DNA of 64,000 bases from Roseiarcus sp963753135 (GCA_963753135.1 CAVWBA010000016.1:124001-188000); one strand, 5' to 3'. Positions 24,258-33,692 are shown, numbered from the stretch's first letter. Notes: generated by a model from the sequence alone, not told the origin. A program made the numbers and translations.

Positions 24258-25610
24258 TCAAGACCGGCGTGGGAATAGGTTGTGCGTGACCGCCTCGCTT
24301 TTGCCCAGGAGGCCCGAGGGGCGGAGCGCAATGAAGATGGTCAGGAGCACATAAACCGCGATGTCGCGATAATCGATCGGGAAGAGAGCCGACCAGCCGG
24401 TCTCGGCGGCGCCGACGATGAGCCCGCCAAGGAAGGCGCCGGGCAGCGAGCCGATGCCCCCGATGATCGCCGCCGTCAGCGCCTTCAAGGTGAGCGTCGC
24501 CGAGAGGCCGTAGCCGACCGCGCCGAAGGCCGCCGTCATCGACGCGCCAGCCAGCCCCGCCAGCGCTCCCGATAGCGCAAAGGCGCGCGCCGTGATCGCG
24601 GTGGGACTGACCCCCAACATTTCGGCGGCCAGCGGATCGTCGGCATAGGCGCGCCATTCGCGCCCGAGGCGGCTCAAGCGAAAGATGACAATCAGGGCGA
24701 GACCGGCGCCGAGCGCGACGGCGCTGACCACGAACGCCATCGGCGTGCCGACGGCCACGAAATCGCCTGAGCGCGCGAGCGCGAACGGCTGGTTGAGCTC
24801 AGGGCTCATCCAGCTCGACCGATCGCCTTGCGCCAGACGCAGGAGCTCGCGGAGGAAGATCGCCAGGCCCACGCTCGCCACCAGCACCTGCTGACCCCGC
24901 GCCTTACGCAGCGGAATGAACAAGACGCGCGCCGATGCGAACCCCCAGGCGGAAGCGACCGCGGCCGCGAGCACGAAGGCCGCGATCAGCAAGGGGGCGG
25001 GGGGTGAGCCCAGCATGGCGAGCGCCGCGATCGCCGCCGCATAGCCGCCCGCGGCCGCGATTTCGCCGAAGGCGAAGTTGATGCGCCCGATCAGGCCATA
25101 GATCAGCGAATAGGCCGCGGCGAGCAACGCATAGATCGACGCCAGCGGCAGCCCATCCAGCGCCATTTGCAATCCATAGGCGAGGCCATGCGGCGCGACG
25201 GGCAGGGCGCTCAAGTCGCCCAAGGGCGCGGGATCGGCGGCTCGCCCCTCCGGCGTCGCCAGCCAATAGCGGATGAGAAAAAAGAGCCGCGTCTCCGATA
25301 AAGCCTGGCCGTCGAGGGTCACGGAGGTCAAGTCACGGGATTCGCGGGGCCGTCCTGGCTCGCGAAAGCGGCAGGCGGCGGAATGGTATTGCGGCTTTTC
25401 GCCGGGCGTCTCAGCGGTGAAGGCGACGCTTAAGCCCCGCCCGTCCCGGTCAGGCTCTTGCGAAACAATGGCGATCCGCGCCCCCTCAGCCATGAGCGCC
25501 GGCAGGGCCATGCGGCAAAGCCGCGCCTGGTCCGTCTCCAGCGCCGGCGAGCAGCCGGCGAGGGTCAGGGCGAAGAGGACGATCAGGCAAATGACCAGAC
25601 GGCCGCTCAA
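24258..25610 (-). CDS. Branched-chain amino acid ABC permease (LivH-like) with N-terminal lipoprotein-like domain
   Basis: This 450-residue protein has a type II signal-like start, MSGRLVICLIVLFALTLAGC (lipobox LAGC, Cys20), then about 120 soluble residues, then a LivH permease of about eight to nine helices (ASIYALLAAAYSLIYGLIGRINFAFGE onward; GVSPTAITARAFALSGALAGLAGA; IIGGIGSLPGAFLGG). Ordinary LivH proteins have ~290 residues and lack the leader domain. TTG 25610 is favoured by GGAGG and a TTGA overlap with the CGNR gene stop. A Liv-type binding protein is encoded divergently at 26317; no LivM, LivG or LivF is nearby. Confidence 0.82.
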   Translation of the reverse strand: MSGRLVICLIVLFALTLAGCSPALETDQARLCRMALPALMAEGARIAIVSQEPDRDGRGLSVAFTAETPGEKPQYHSAACRFREPGRPRESRDLTSVTLDGQALSETRLFFLIRYWLATPEGRAADPAPLGDLSALPVAPHGLAYGLQMALDGLPLASIYALLAAAYSLIYGLIGRINFAFGEIAAAGGYAAAIAALAMLGSPPAPLLIAAFVLAAAVASAWGFASARVLFIPLRKARGQQVLVASVGLAIFLRELLRLAQGDRSSWMSPELNQPFALARSGDFVAVGTPMAFVVSAVALGAGLALIVIFRLSRLGREWRAYADDPLAAEMLGVSPTAITARAFALSGALAGLAGASMTAAFGAVGYGLSATLTLKALTAAIIGGIGSLPGAFLGGLIVGAAETGWSALFPIDYRDIAVYVLLTIFIALRPSGLLGKSEAVTHNLFPRRS

Positions 25611-26242
25611 GTCCCGCGCCTCCGCGCCGCGAGCCTCCGCTGCTTGGCGCGGTTGCCGCAAACCTCCATTTCGCACCACCGCCGGCGGTTGTTCTTGCTG
25701 CGATCATAGAACAGCCAGCCGCAAGCGTGGCCGCCGCATTCCCTGATGCGGTGGAAATCGCCTTCCGTGAACAGCCGGACCGCCGCGAGCGCGATCGGAC
25801 CCAGCGCCGCCTCGACCGGCGACAATCGCACGCTCCACAGCCAGCGGCACGAGAGAGCGCCGGGCTTGAGTTCAGCCTTGGCGACGCAGCGCGCGTGAAG
25901 CGCGGAGAGGCTCGCGAGCCGCGTTTCGGGCGGCTTGGCATGGCGCCCGAGGGCGACGCCGATCGTGTGGATAGCCTCGCGAAGCTCGATCGCCGTCACG
26001 AGCAGATCCGCGGCCACATCCGCGCGCTTCGAGACGCATTGCCCGAGCCAGTCGGCGTCCGCCTCCGGCAAAGCCCTGGCGTGCCTCAGCCATTCCACGA
26101 CATTCGCGGCCTCGTAAAAATGGTTCTCATGCGAGGGAAAGCCGCGGCCGGACTCGGTGTTGGCGAAGTCGAGCGCGAGATCGTCGGCGATCAGCGGGAG
26201 CGAACCTGCGCGGGAAGGGGAGGGCTGGGGAATAACCGTCAT
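25607..26242 (-). CDS. CGNR zinc-finger (ABATE domain) putative regulator
   Basis: This 211-residue protein has an N-terminal ABATE domain starting LIADDLALDFANTE and a C-terminal treble-clef-like finger with Cys169, Cys174, Cys190 and Cys195; the last begins the CGNR motif, followed by KQRR. The family is thought to bind nucleic acid and act as transcription regulators. Its stop overlaps the LivH-like start (TTGA), so the two are coupled, and it is divergent from the binding protein gene. It may control this transport locus. Confidence 0.88.
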   Translation of the reverse strand: MTVIPQPSPSRAGSLPLIADDLALDFANTESGRGFPSHENHFYEAANVVEWLRHARALPEADADWLGQCVSKRADVAADLLVTAIELREAIHTIGVALGRHAKPPETRLASLSALHARCVAKAELKPGALSCRWLWSVRLSPVEAALGPIALAAVRLFTEGDFHRIRECGGHACGWLFYDRSKNNRRRWCEMEVCGNRAKQRRLAARRRGT

Positions 26243-26316
26243 TACCGTCTTTACAAGTTATGCCACGCTGGCTAGTGTCCGCAAGCTAACCTTTCAAAGG
26301 CATGTAGGAGGTTAAG

Positions 26317-27436
26317 GTGCGGACCGCTATCCTGAAGTCCATGTCCACTGTCGTGCTGTCGCTCATGCTCGCGGGCGCCGCTCACGCGCAGCTCAAACTG
26401 GGCGTCGCGGGGCCGGTCACTGGACCCAATGCGGCCTTCGGCGCCCAACTGACCCAGGGCGTGCAGCAAGCCGCCGAGGACATCAACAAGGCGGGCGGAA
26501 TTCTTAGGGCAAAAGATCGAAGTCGAGGTCGGCGACGACGTTTCCGACCCCAAGCAGGGCGTCTCCGTCGCCAACAAGATGGTCGGCGACGGGGTCAAGT
26601 TCGTGGTCGGCCACTTCAATTCCGGCGTCACGATGCCCGCGTCCGACGTCTATGCGGAAAACGGCGTCCTGTTCATCACGCCGTCGGCGACAAATCCCAA
26701 GATCACGGACCGCAAGCTCTGGGACGCGTTCCGCACCTGCGGGCGCGACGATCAGCAGGGCATGGTCTGGGCCGAGCTGGCGCGCGACAAGCTCAAGGGC
26801 AAGAAGATCGCCGTCATCCACGACAAGACGACTTACGGCAAAGGGCTCGCCGATGCGGCGCTCGAGAACATGCACAAGTTCGGGATCAAGGAGGTCCTGT
26901 ACGAAGGCGTCAACACCGGCGAGAAGGACTATTCGGCGATCGTCTCCAAGATCAAGGACGCCGGCGCCGACTATCTGATGTGGGGCGGCCTGCACACCGA
27001 AGGCGGGCTCATCCTTCGCCAGATGCGCGACCAGGGAATGAATACCGTCATGATCTCCGGCGACGGCATCACAGACAGCGAGTTTGCCGCCATCGGCGGC
27101 CCGGGCGTGGAGGGCACGCTCATGACCTTCGGCCCCGAGCCGCGCAACAATCCCAACGCGAAAGAGGCGGTCGCTTCGTTCAAGGCGAAGGGCTTCGACC
27201 CGCAGGGCTACACGCTCTATTCCTACGCCGCGGTGCAGATCATCAAACAGGCGGCCGAGAAGGCGAAGTCGCTCGATCCGAAGAAGGTCGCGGAAGTGAT
27301 GCATTCCGGCATGCCCTTCCACACCGTCATCGGCGACATCTCCTTTGACAAGAAGGGCGACCGCACGACCGTCGACTATGTCTGGTATGTCTGGAAGAAA
27401 GGCGCGGACGGCAAGATCGGTTTCGTGCAGCTCTAA
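26317..27436 (+). pseudogene. Branched-chain amino acid-type ABC binding protein (LivK-like), frameshifted
   Basis: The start is GTG 26317 with TAGGAGG upstream. A signal peptide (VVLSLMLAGAAHAQ) is followed by LKLGVAGPVTGPNAAFGAQ and INKAGGIL. The frame then changes at about 26504-26507, where removal of one base restores GQKIEVEVGDDVSDPKQGVS. The rest is intact: FVVGHFNSGVTMPASDVY, ITPSATNPKITDR, DYSAIVSKIKDAGADYLMWG, ending GKIGFVQL. Restored length is ~372 residues, normal for Leu/Ile/Val-binding proteins. It is divergent from the CGNR/LivH pair. The single extra base may be an assembly error. Confidence 0.88.
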
Positions 27437-27801
27437 GGATGTCCTGGACCGCGAAAGCGAAACGGCCCACGTGTGTCTGCCGCGCAAGTGGCGCAACTCC
27501 CAAGCTGGCCGGTTATCACGTCGCGAATTGCGACCTCATCCTGAGGGCGAGGCGCAGCCTCCCGTCTCGAGGGATGATCCAGAAAGGCTGCGCTAGTCTA
27601 GCTCGGCGCGCGAAGGGAGTGGTCTTCGAGGCCGCTTCGCAGCGCCTCAGAACGAGGGAAGACTAGGGGCGGGAAAAGTTGCGCAAGAGCGCAGCTAGGC
27701 CGCTGAAACCATTGCGGCTCGTAACTTTGTGCGCGGCTGGCGTTGATGCGCCCCATTCCTGAACCTAAAAGGCGGGCGGGAATTGGACCAGGGACGCAAC
27801 A
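27437..27801. other. 365-bp intergenic region containing a REP-like palindrome
   Basis: No gene is seen. A palindromic repeat of the alphaproteobacterial CTCATCCTGAGG...CTCGAGGGATGATC type occupies about 27531-27580. The remainder shows no recognisable signal. Confidence 0.5.
27531..27580. repeat. REP-like palindromic element
   Basis: Arms CTCATCCTGAGGGCGAGG and CTCGAGGGATGATC are approximately inverted around a GC-rich centre containing CGCAGCCT. This is a typical dispersed intergenic repeat of Rhizobiales genomes. Confidence 0.55.
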
Positions 27802-28791
27802 ATGACCGTGCTCGTCACCGGCAGTTCAGGTCATCTGGGCGAAGCGCTGATGCGCACTCTGCGCGGACAGGGCCGCGCGGCGATCGGCCTCGACCTCATC
27901 CCCGGACCGTGCACCGACATAATCGGCTCGATCGCCGACCGCGCCCTCGTCGCGCGCAGCATGCAGGGCGTCGATGCGGTGCTGCATGCCGCGACGCTGC
28001 ATAAGCCGCATGTCGCCACCCATGCGCGCGAGGCTTTCGTCGAGACCAATATTCGCGGCACGCTGATCTTGCTCGAGGAGGCGGCGCGCGCCCGCGTCCG
28101 CGCCTTCGTCATGACCTCGACGACGAGCGCATTCGGCGATGCGCTGAAACCGCCGCCCGGTCAGCCCGCGGCCTGGATCGACGAGCGCGTCGCGCCGGTC
28201 CCGAAGAACATTTACGGCGTGACCAAGACCGCGGCCGAGGACCTTTGCCAATTGTTTCACCGCAACGAGGGCCTCGAGGCGATCATCCTCAGGACCTCGC
28301 GCTTCTTTCCAGAAGAAGATGACGATCCGGCGGCGCGCGCGGCCTATCCGGACGACAACGTCAAGGCGAACGAATATCTGTTTCGCCGCGTCGCCATCGA
28401 GGACGTCGTCGACGCACATCTCCTCGCGATCGAGCGGGCGCCGAGAATCGGCTTCGGCAAATACATCATCAGCGCGACGACGCCGTTCTTGCCTCAGGAT
28501 TGCTACGGCCTCCGCATCGATGCGCCGGCGGTCGTGAGCCTGCGCGCGCCGGGATGGGAAGATGAGTACGCGAGGCGCGGCTGGCGCATGTTCCCAAGCA
28601 TCGACCGCGTCTACGACAATGCGTTGGCGCGCCGCGACCTCGGGTGGCGGCCGAAATGGGATTTCACCGCGATTGTCGAACGGCTACGCGCGACCGGCGA
28701 CATCCGCGGCCCACTCGCCAGAGAGGTCGGCGTGAAAGGCTACCATGCCGAACGGTTCGAGGGCGCGCCCTATCCGGTCGCAGGGGCGTGA
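27802..28791 (+). CDS. NAD-dependent epimerase/dehydratase (extended SDR)
   Basis: This 329-residue protein has a Rossmann start MTVLVTGSSGHLG (GxxGxxG at 7-13) and the catalytic Tyr138-x3-Lys142 pair in NIYGVTK, with Ser/Thr in FVMTSTTSAFG. These features define extended short-chain dehydrogenases acting on nucleotide sugars or similar substrates. Substrate is not predictable. The stop overlaps the next gene by four bases (GTGA), so the two form an operon. Confidence 0.88.
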   Translation: MTVLVTGSSGHLGEALMRTLRGQGRAAIGLDLIPGPCTDIIGSIADRALVARSMQGVDAVLHAATLHKPHVATHAREAFVETNIRGTLILLEEAARARVRAFVMTSTTSAFGDALKPPPGQPAAWIDERVAPVPKNIYGVTKTAAEDLCQLFHRNEGLEAIILRTSRFFPEEDDDPAARAAYPDDNVKANEYLFRRVAIEDVVDAHLLAIERAPRIGFGKYIISATTPFLPQDCYGLRIDAPAVVSLRAPGWEDEYARRGWRMFPSIDRVYDNALARRDLGWRPKWDFTAIVERLRATGDIRGPLAREVGVKGYHAERFEGAPYPVAGA

Positions 28792-29339
28792 GCGAGCAAT
28801 TTGCAGCATGGATGAGGCTCGACCGGCCCGGCCGCGACGCCGCCTTGTTGCAGCAAAGCAAAGGAGGTTGGCTGCTGCGGGGAGCCGCCGCATTCGACCA
28901 CGATGGCGGACCGGCGACCGTCGCCTATCAGGTGGAGGTCGACGCTCGCTGGCAGACCAAGCGGGGCGTGATCAGCGGCTTTCTGGGCGACAAGACAATT
29001 GCGCATGAGATCCTGCGCGACGGTGCGAGCTGGCGTCTCGATGGCCACGAGGTCGAAGGCCTCGAGCATCTGGTCGACCTCGACTACGGCTTCACGCCGG
29101 CGACCAACGTTTTGCAGCTTTCGCGTATCGCGTTCGAGCTTGGTCAACGGGTCGATGTTCCGGTTGTATGGTTTGACTTGGATAGCGCCTCGTTGATCGA
29201 GTTGCCGCAGAGCTACGAACGACGCAGCGAAATGTCGTACTGGTACGAGGCGCCGACGGTTCCCTATCGAGCGCTGCTTGAGATCGCGGCTAGCGGCTTC
29301 GTCCGGTCCTACCCGGGCCTCTGGCGGCTTGTGGCGTGA
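28788..29339 (+). CDS. Putative glycolipid-binding protein (DUF1089-like)
   Basis: This 183-residue soluble protein starts at GTG 28788, overlapping the SDR stop. The arrangement WRLDGHEVEGLEHLVDLDYG, FTPATNVLQLSR, then VPVVWFDLDSASLIELPQSY and a final YPGLWRLV matches the DUF1089/PA1994 family, whose fold resembles glycolipid-binding LolA/LprG-type barrels. It carries no signal peptide. It is coupled to the epimerase. The biochemical role is undefined. Confidence 0.75.
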   Translation: MSEQFAAWMRLDRPGRDAALLQQSKGGWLLRGAAAFDHDGGPATVAYQVEVDARWQTKRGVISGFLGDKTIAHEILRDGASWRLDGHEVEGLEHLVDLDYGFTPATNVLQLSRIAFELGQRVDVPVVWFDLDSASLIELPQSYERRSEMSYWYEAPTVPYRALLEIAASGFVRSYPGLWRLVA

Positions 29340-29356
29340 AGCGCGACCGCGGTCCG

Positions 29357-30664
29357 TCAGGCCAACGCCGCCAGGCGGTCGATGAGAAAGGCGCGGGCCG
29401 CTGGATCCGTTTGGAGGCCGATGGCTTGCTCATAGGCGCGGCGCGCTGCGTCGACCTCGCCCAGTTTCGCGCAAAGATCGGCGCGCGCGACCCAATAGGG
29501 CTCGAAGCCGCCGAGCCCGTCCTTTGGCCCCACCTGATCCAGCAATTCCAGTCCCGCCGCGGGCCCACGCGAATGCGCGACCGCCACCGCGCGATTGACG
29601 GTGACGACGGGAGAAGCGGTGAGAGCAAACAGCACGTCGTAGAGGGTGGCGATCGCCTCCCAGTCCGTTGCTCCGGTCAGCCGGCGGGCGACGTGGACCG
29701 ACTGAACCGCGGCCTCGAGCTGGAAGCGGCCCGGCGCGCCCAAGGCGCTCGCGGCGCGCAACAGCCTCTCGGCCTCCTCGATCGCCTTTTGGTCCCAGCG
29801 CTCGACCGCCTGGTCGCTCAAGGGAACATACCGCCCGGCGGCGTCACGTCGCGCATCGCGCCGCGCATGGGCATAGAGCATCAGCGCCAGGAGCCCCATC
29901 GCCTCGGGCTCGTTCGGAATGAGGGAGACGACGACGCGGCCAAGCCAGATCGCCTCCTCGGCCAGGTTGCGCCCGCGCGGATCGTCCGAGAACGCCTCCG
30001 CCCAGCCGTGCGAAAAAGCGGCGTAGATCGCCTCCAGCGCCACGCCGAGGCGCTCGGGCAGATCCTCTCGCTCCGGGATCCTGAACGGCACGCCGGCAAG
30101 GCGGATTTTCGCCTTCGCGCGCGACAGGCGCTGGCCCATCGCCGCGGGCGAAACCAGAAAGGCCGAAGCGATCGCCGCCGCGTCCAGGCCGAGAATCGTT
30201 TGCAGCATCAGCGGCGCGCGCACCGACTCGTCGATCGCCGGGTGGGCGCAGGCGAACATGAGCGCGAGGCGCCGGTCGGGGATGCCTTCATCGGCGTCGG
30301 CCGCCTCCCTCAACTCGGCGTCGATCAGCTCGAGCGTTTCCGACGAAGCCTGGGCGCTGCGCCGCCTGCGAGCGGCGTCGATGAGACGGCGGCGCGCCGC
30401 CGTCGCCAGCCAGCCTTCCGGGTTCAGGGGCACGCCCTGGGTCGGCCAGACAGCAAGCGCCGAGGCGAAGGCGTCTGCGAGGGCGTCCTCCGCCGCCGGC
30501 ACGTTGCGCGACGTCGCCGAGAGATACGCCACCAGCTTGCCGTAGCTCTCGCGCGCCACATGGGCCGCGATTGCGCGAGCGTCACCGACGTGGCGCGCCG
30601 CTGGGAGCGCGCCCTGCGGCAGCGGGCGGGGCGAGGCGCGCAGTTTTGTGGTGGGCTGCGTCAT
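29357..30664 (-). CDS. ECF-type RNA polymerase sigma factor with long C-terminal extension (ECF42-like)
   Basis: This 435-residue protein has sigma-2 (YGKLVAYLSATSRNVPAAEDALADAF, GWLATAARRRLIDAARRR) and sigma-4 (LGLDAAAIASAFLVSPAAMGQRLSRAKAKI) regions. A ~230-residue helical extension with TPR-like character follows (ALYDVLFALTASPVVTVNRAVA, GPAAGLELLDQV). This layout, next to YCII/DGPF proteins, is the hallmark of group ECF42. These sigma factors lack a classical anti-sigma factor and the extension is thought to modulate activity. The start at ATG 30664 is uncertain because no strong ribosome site is visible. Confidence 0.88.
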   Translation of the reverse strand: MTQPTTKLRASPRPLPQGALPAARHVGDARAIAAHVARESYGKLVAYLSATSRNVPAAEDALADAFASALAVWPTQGVPLNPEGWLATAARRRLIDAARRRRSAQASSETLELIDAELREAADADEGIPDRRLALMFACAHPAIDESVRAPLMLQTILGLDAAAIASAFLVSPAAMGQRLSRAKAKIRLAGVPFRIPEREDLPERLGVALEAIYAAFSHGWAEAFSDDPRGRNLAEEAIWLGRVVVSLIPNEPEAMGLLALMLYAHARRDARRDAAGRYVPLSDQAVERWDQKAIEEAERLLRAASALGAPGRFQLEAAVQSVHVARRLTGATDWEAIATLYDVLFALTASPVVTVNRAVAVAHSRGPAAGLELLDQVGPKDGLGGFEPYWVARADLCAKLGEVDAARRAYEQAIGLQTDPAARAFLIDRLAALA

Positions 30665-30722
30665 TGTGGGTCGCGTAGGCGAGATCAGGCGCGGCCGAGG
30701 TTCGGCTGCGCCCGTCTCGGCG

Positions 30723-30932
30723 TCAAGGCGTGAGCCTCTGGGCGGCGAGAGAGGACAATCGCGCTGCGATCTCGGCCTTCGGCTGCGCTGCTGGCGCGAG
30801 GCAGCCGGCCAGGTAGACCAGAGACCAGAGAGCGACCAACGTCGCCAACGCGACCACATGGGGCGTCAAGTTGCGATCGTCGATCAAGTATCCGCGGTAG
30901 AAGCCCGCGTCGATGTCGATCCCGCATTTCAT
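30723..30932 (-). CDS. Small single-span membrane protein, hypothetical
   Basis: This 69-residue protein begins MKCGIDIDAGFYRGYLIDDRN, has one membrane helix (VVALATLVALWSLVYLAGCLA) and a charged tail. GAGAACGGA lies before the ATG. It lies between a DGPF gene and the sigma factor on the same strand, so it may belong to their operon. No family is recognised. Confidence 0.45.
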   Translation of the reverse strand: MKCGIDIDAGFYRGYLIDDRNLTPHVVALATLVALWSLVYLAGCLAPAAQPKAEIAARLSSLAAQRLTP

Positions 30933-30965
30933 GGGTCTTGTCCGTTCTCGCCGCGTTCGAGCCGG

Positions 30966-31313
30966 TCACATCTCCCAGATCGGCCGCACTTCGATCGCGC
31001 CGTCCTTGGCGCCGGGGCAGCGCGCCGCCCAGGAGACCGCAGCGTCGAGATCGGGAGCGTCGATCAGGAGGTAACCGCCCAGCTGCTCTTTGACCTCGGC
31101 ATAAGGGCCGTTGAGAACCTGGGTCTTGCCGTTCTTGACCCGAACCGTGGTCGCGGTCGAGGCCGGATGCAGGCGCTGAGCGCCCTTGGCCACGCCAGCG
31201 TCGGTCATCTCCTTGATATAGGCGCCGTAAGCCGCCAACCGCTCCCCGGCCTGCTGAGGGCTCGCGCCCAGGATCGTCTTCTCGTCGTTATGGATCATCA
31301 AGAGATATTGCAT
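30966..31313 (-). CDS. YCII/DGPF-domain protein, copy 1
   Basis: This 115-residue protein (MQYLLMIHNDEKT...) has the conserved segment VLNGPYAEVKEQLGGYLLID, the DGPF/YCII-related motif, and ends EVRPIWEM. The ATG 31313 matches the start of its paralogue at 31816. DGPF proteins accompany ECF42 sigma factors and are often their targets; enzyme activity is unproven. It is tandem with a close copy upstream, and both are oriented toward the sigma gene. Confidence 0.87.
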   Translation of the reverse strand: MQYLLMIHNDEKTILGASPQQAGERLAAYGAYIKEMTDAGVAKGAQRLHPASTATTVRVKNGKTQVLNGPYAEVKEQLGGYLLIDAPDLDAAVSWAARCPGAKDGAIEVRPIWEM

Positions 31314-31414
31314 GGGTTCTGCTCCTTGAAACGGCGCGGCCCACGCCGCGCTCGACACAATGACGGTTCGCGTTGGCTCGCTTCGGCTCGTTGTGGCCGG
31401 CTCGCGTCGGAGAT

Positions 31415-31816
31415 CTATGAAAGTTCAGCGACCTCACCTTCGTAACGAAGTTCCTGGCCCTGAGCCGGAGACATTTCCCAGATCGGCCGCACTTCGATCG
31501 CGCCGTATTGCGCGCCTGGACAGCGCGCCGCCCAGGAGATCGCGGCGTCGAGATCAGGCGCGTCGATGAGGAAATAGCCGCCGAGCTGCTCCTTGGTCTC
31601 GGCATAGGGACCGTTGAGCACCTGGGCCTTGCCGTTCTGGACCCGCACCGTCTTTGCGGTCGAAGTCGGACGCAGCCGCTGGCCGCCCTTGCTCACGCCC
31701 GCATCCCCCATCGCCTTCATGTAAGCCCCGTAGGCCGCCAGGACCGAGCCAGTCTCTTCCGGCGTGTACGCCTGCATCGCGTTTTCGTCAGAGTGAATGA
31801 GCAACAGATATTGCAT
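31415..31816 (-). CDS. YCII/DGPF-domain protein, copy 2
   Basis: This 133-residue paralogue of the preceding gene (MQYLLLIHSDENAMQAYTPE...) shares VLNGPYAETKEQLGGYFLID and AARCPGAQYGAIEVRPIWEM. It carries an 18-residue C-terminal extension. Local DNA identity is high, so a recent tandem duplication is likely. It is probably first in the DGPF-DGPF-sigma unit. Confidence 0.88.
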   Translation of the reverse strand: MQYLLLIHSDENAMQAYTPEETGSVLAAYGAYMKAMGDAGVSKGGQRLRPTSTAKTVRVQNGKAQVLNGPYAETKEQLGGYFLIDAPDLDAAISWAARCPGAQYGAIEVRPIWEMSPAQGQELRYEGEVAELS

Positions 31817-32052
31817 GGGTTGTCTCCTCGAATAGGGCGCGGCAGCTCTCGCCCGCGCTCAGTGGAAAGACGCCCGATGTCGCCGCGTTTCGACAGCGCG
31901 CGAAAAAAAGCGCTTCCGTCGTCCCAGGGCGGGAACGGCCTCGGTCCACAACGGCGCGAAGTTGTCACAGCAATAATTACCGGGTAGTCTCGGCTTTACC
32001 GAGGACCATATTGTCGGAAATCTCGGTTCAAAGATTAGGGAAGGGAACGATT

Positions 32053-32460
32053 ATGAGCAGCACCAGCACAAGTGAGACGCAAAATATCGCCATCATTCGG
32101 CGCGGCTACGAAGCCTTTTCAAAAGGCGATATCGAGACGCTAAAGACACTGTTCTCGCCGAACGCGATGTGGCGGCAACCTGAAATGGGGGTTCTAAAGG
32201 GAGATTACAAAGGCATTCCGGCGATCTTGCAGTTTTTCGGACAGCTTGCTCAGGAGACCCAGGGCTCGGTGCACGTCGAGCCCCAGGCAATGGCGGCGTC
32301 CGGAGATCATGTGTTCGTTTGGGAACGGTTCACCGGCAAGCGTAAGGGGCAGACGGCCGACACGACGGAGGTCCAGCTTTTCAAGCTGGACAAAGGCATC
32401 ATCACCGAAGTCATCAATTTCCAGTCTGATTATCCCACGGTCGCCAAGTTCTGGTCATAG
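32053..32460 (+). CDS. SnoaL-like (NTF2-fold) protein
   Basis: This 135-residue protein shows the SnoaL pattern: IIRRGYEAFSKGDIETLKTLFSPNAMWRQP, then GIPAILQFFGQLAQET, and a beta-sheet end (VFVWERFTGKRKG, EVQLFKLDKGIITEV). The NTF2-like cone usually binds a small hydrophobic ligand or catalyses isomerisation. I chose ATG 32053, with AGGGAAGGG upstream. It diverges from the DGPF/sigma group; SnoaL-like proteins often occur with ECF sigma systems. Confidence 0.83.
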   Translation: MSSTSTSETQNIAIIRRGYEAFSKGDIETLKTLFSPNAMWRQPEMGVLKGDYKGIPAILQFFGQLAQETQGSVHVEPQAMAASGDHVFVWERFTGKRKGQTADTTEVQLFKLDKGIITEVINFQSDYPTVAKFWS

Positions 32461-32468
32461 CTCGGCCG

Positions 32469-32780
32469 ATTTCGACCAGGCTCGAAGAGCCTGAGCCGCT
32501 CGATGGCGCGGGCCTCTTCAACAACGTCGGCACGGCAGGGACGCGACGCGATTTCGCTCGGTGGGGTTACCCGCGCTGGTGGAACATTCTGACCGGCGGG
32601 CTAGAGATGGTGAGCGCTGTTCTGATTGCGTTTCCTGTCAGCCGCATTCTTGGCCTGGCGCTTGGGGCGGTCATCATTGCGGCTGCGGTTTTGACCGTTC
32701 TACGGCGCCGCGATTTTTCGCGTCTTGCGCCACTTGGTGTCTTTGCCGCCTTGATTGCTCTTGTAGCGACCTCGTCCTGA
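32469..32780 (+). pseudogene. DoxX-like membrane protein, 5' truncated
   Basis: The open frame contains FARWGYPRWWNILTGGLEMV, then SAVLIAFPVSRILGLALGAV and a final helix GVFAALIALVATS, matching the second half of DoxX-family proteins. There is no plausible start codon: the first ATG (32607) falls in the middle of a conserved helix. The preceding SnoaL gene ends only a few bases upstream, so the first helix and the start appear lost. Confidence 0.5.
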
Positions 32781-32802
32781 GGGCCGGCATTGGCGCTCGG
32801 CG

Positions 32803-33692
32803 TCAGGCCCGCAGATATTTGTTGAGCCAATCGAGCGTCCTTTCCCAGGCTTGCTTCGCCGCCGCTTCGTCGTAACGGGGCGTCGTGTCGTTGTGGAAGC
32901 CGTGATTGGCGCCCTTATAGATGTGCCCTTCGTGGATGACGCCGGCTCCGCTGAGCGCGGCGTCGAACGCCGGCCAGCCGCTGGTGATGCGTGCGTCGAG
33001 CTCGCCGTATTGGGCGTTGATCGGCGCCTTGATTTTCGCCGCGTCGGCGGCGTTCGGCTGTAGGCCATAGAAGGGAACGGCCGCGGCGAGGCCCGAGCCC
33101 ATGCTCACGGCGAGCCTGTTCACGACGCCGCCGCCAAAGCAAAAACCGACCGCGCCGATCTTGCCGGTCGAATCGGGGACGGACTTCAGCCACTCGGCGG
33201 CGGCGGCGAAATCCGCCTGCATTTTGGCCCCGTCGACCTTCTTGAAGAGGTCCGCGCCTTTCTCGTCGTCGCCTGGATAGCCGCCGACCGAAGTGAGGCC
33301 GTCGGGCGCAAAGGCGATGAAATTGGCGATCGCCAAGCGCCGCGCCACGTCCTCGATATAGGGATTTAAGCCGCGGTTCTCGTGCACCACCAGGACGGCG
33401 GGCAGTTTCTCCGTTCCGGCAGGGCGGACCAAATAACCCTTGATGATGCCGTTGCCTTGCGGCGAGGCCACTCGACTTTTTTGGCCACGATGCGGGCGTC
33501 ATCGGGCGACACTTGCGTCGCCCAAGCGTAATTGGGCTTCAGCATTTCGAAGAGCGCGCCGGCGCTGACGCCGCCGACGGCGAATTTCTGCGCGCCGTCA
33601 AGGAAGGCGCGTCGGCTCATGCCGCCATGCACATAGAGGTCGAAAAGATTGAGCAGCTCCTGCGGGAAGTCGGATGCTTTCTTGCGCTCCAT
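32803..33692 (-). pseudogene. Dienelactone hydrolase-family protein with TAT-like leader, frameshifted
   Basis: The N-terminus reads MERKKASDFPQELLNLFDLY, with a twin-Arg segment SRRAFLDGAQKFAVGGVSAG. The frame breaks at about 33465-33470, where TGGCC should probably be TGGGCC. The second frame continues SPQGNGIIKGYLVRPAG and holds the triad: Cys in GFCFGGG, Asp in YGELD, His in GANHGF. Restored, it is a ~295-residue alpha/beta hydrolase related to carboxymethylenebutenolidase, probably exported by TAT. GAGGAGG precedes ATG 33692. A single missing G in a homopolymer suggests a sequence error. Confidence 0.87.
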
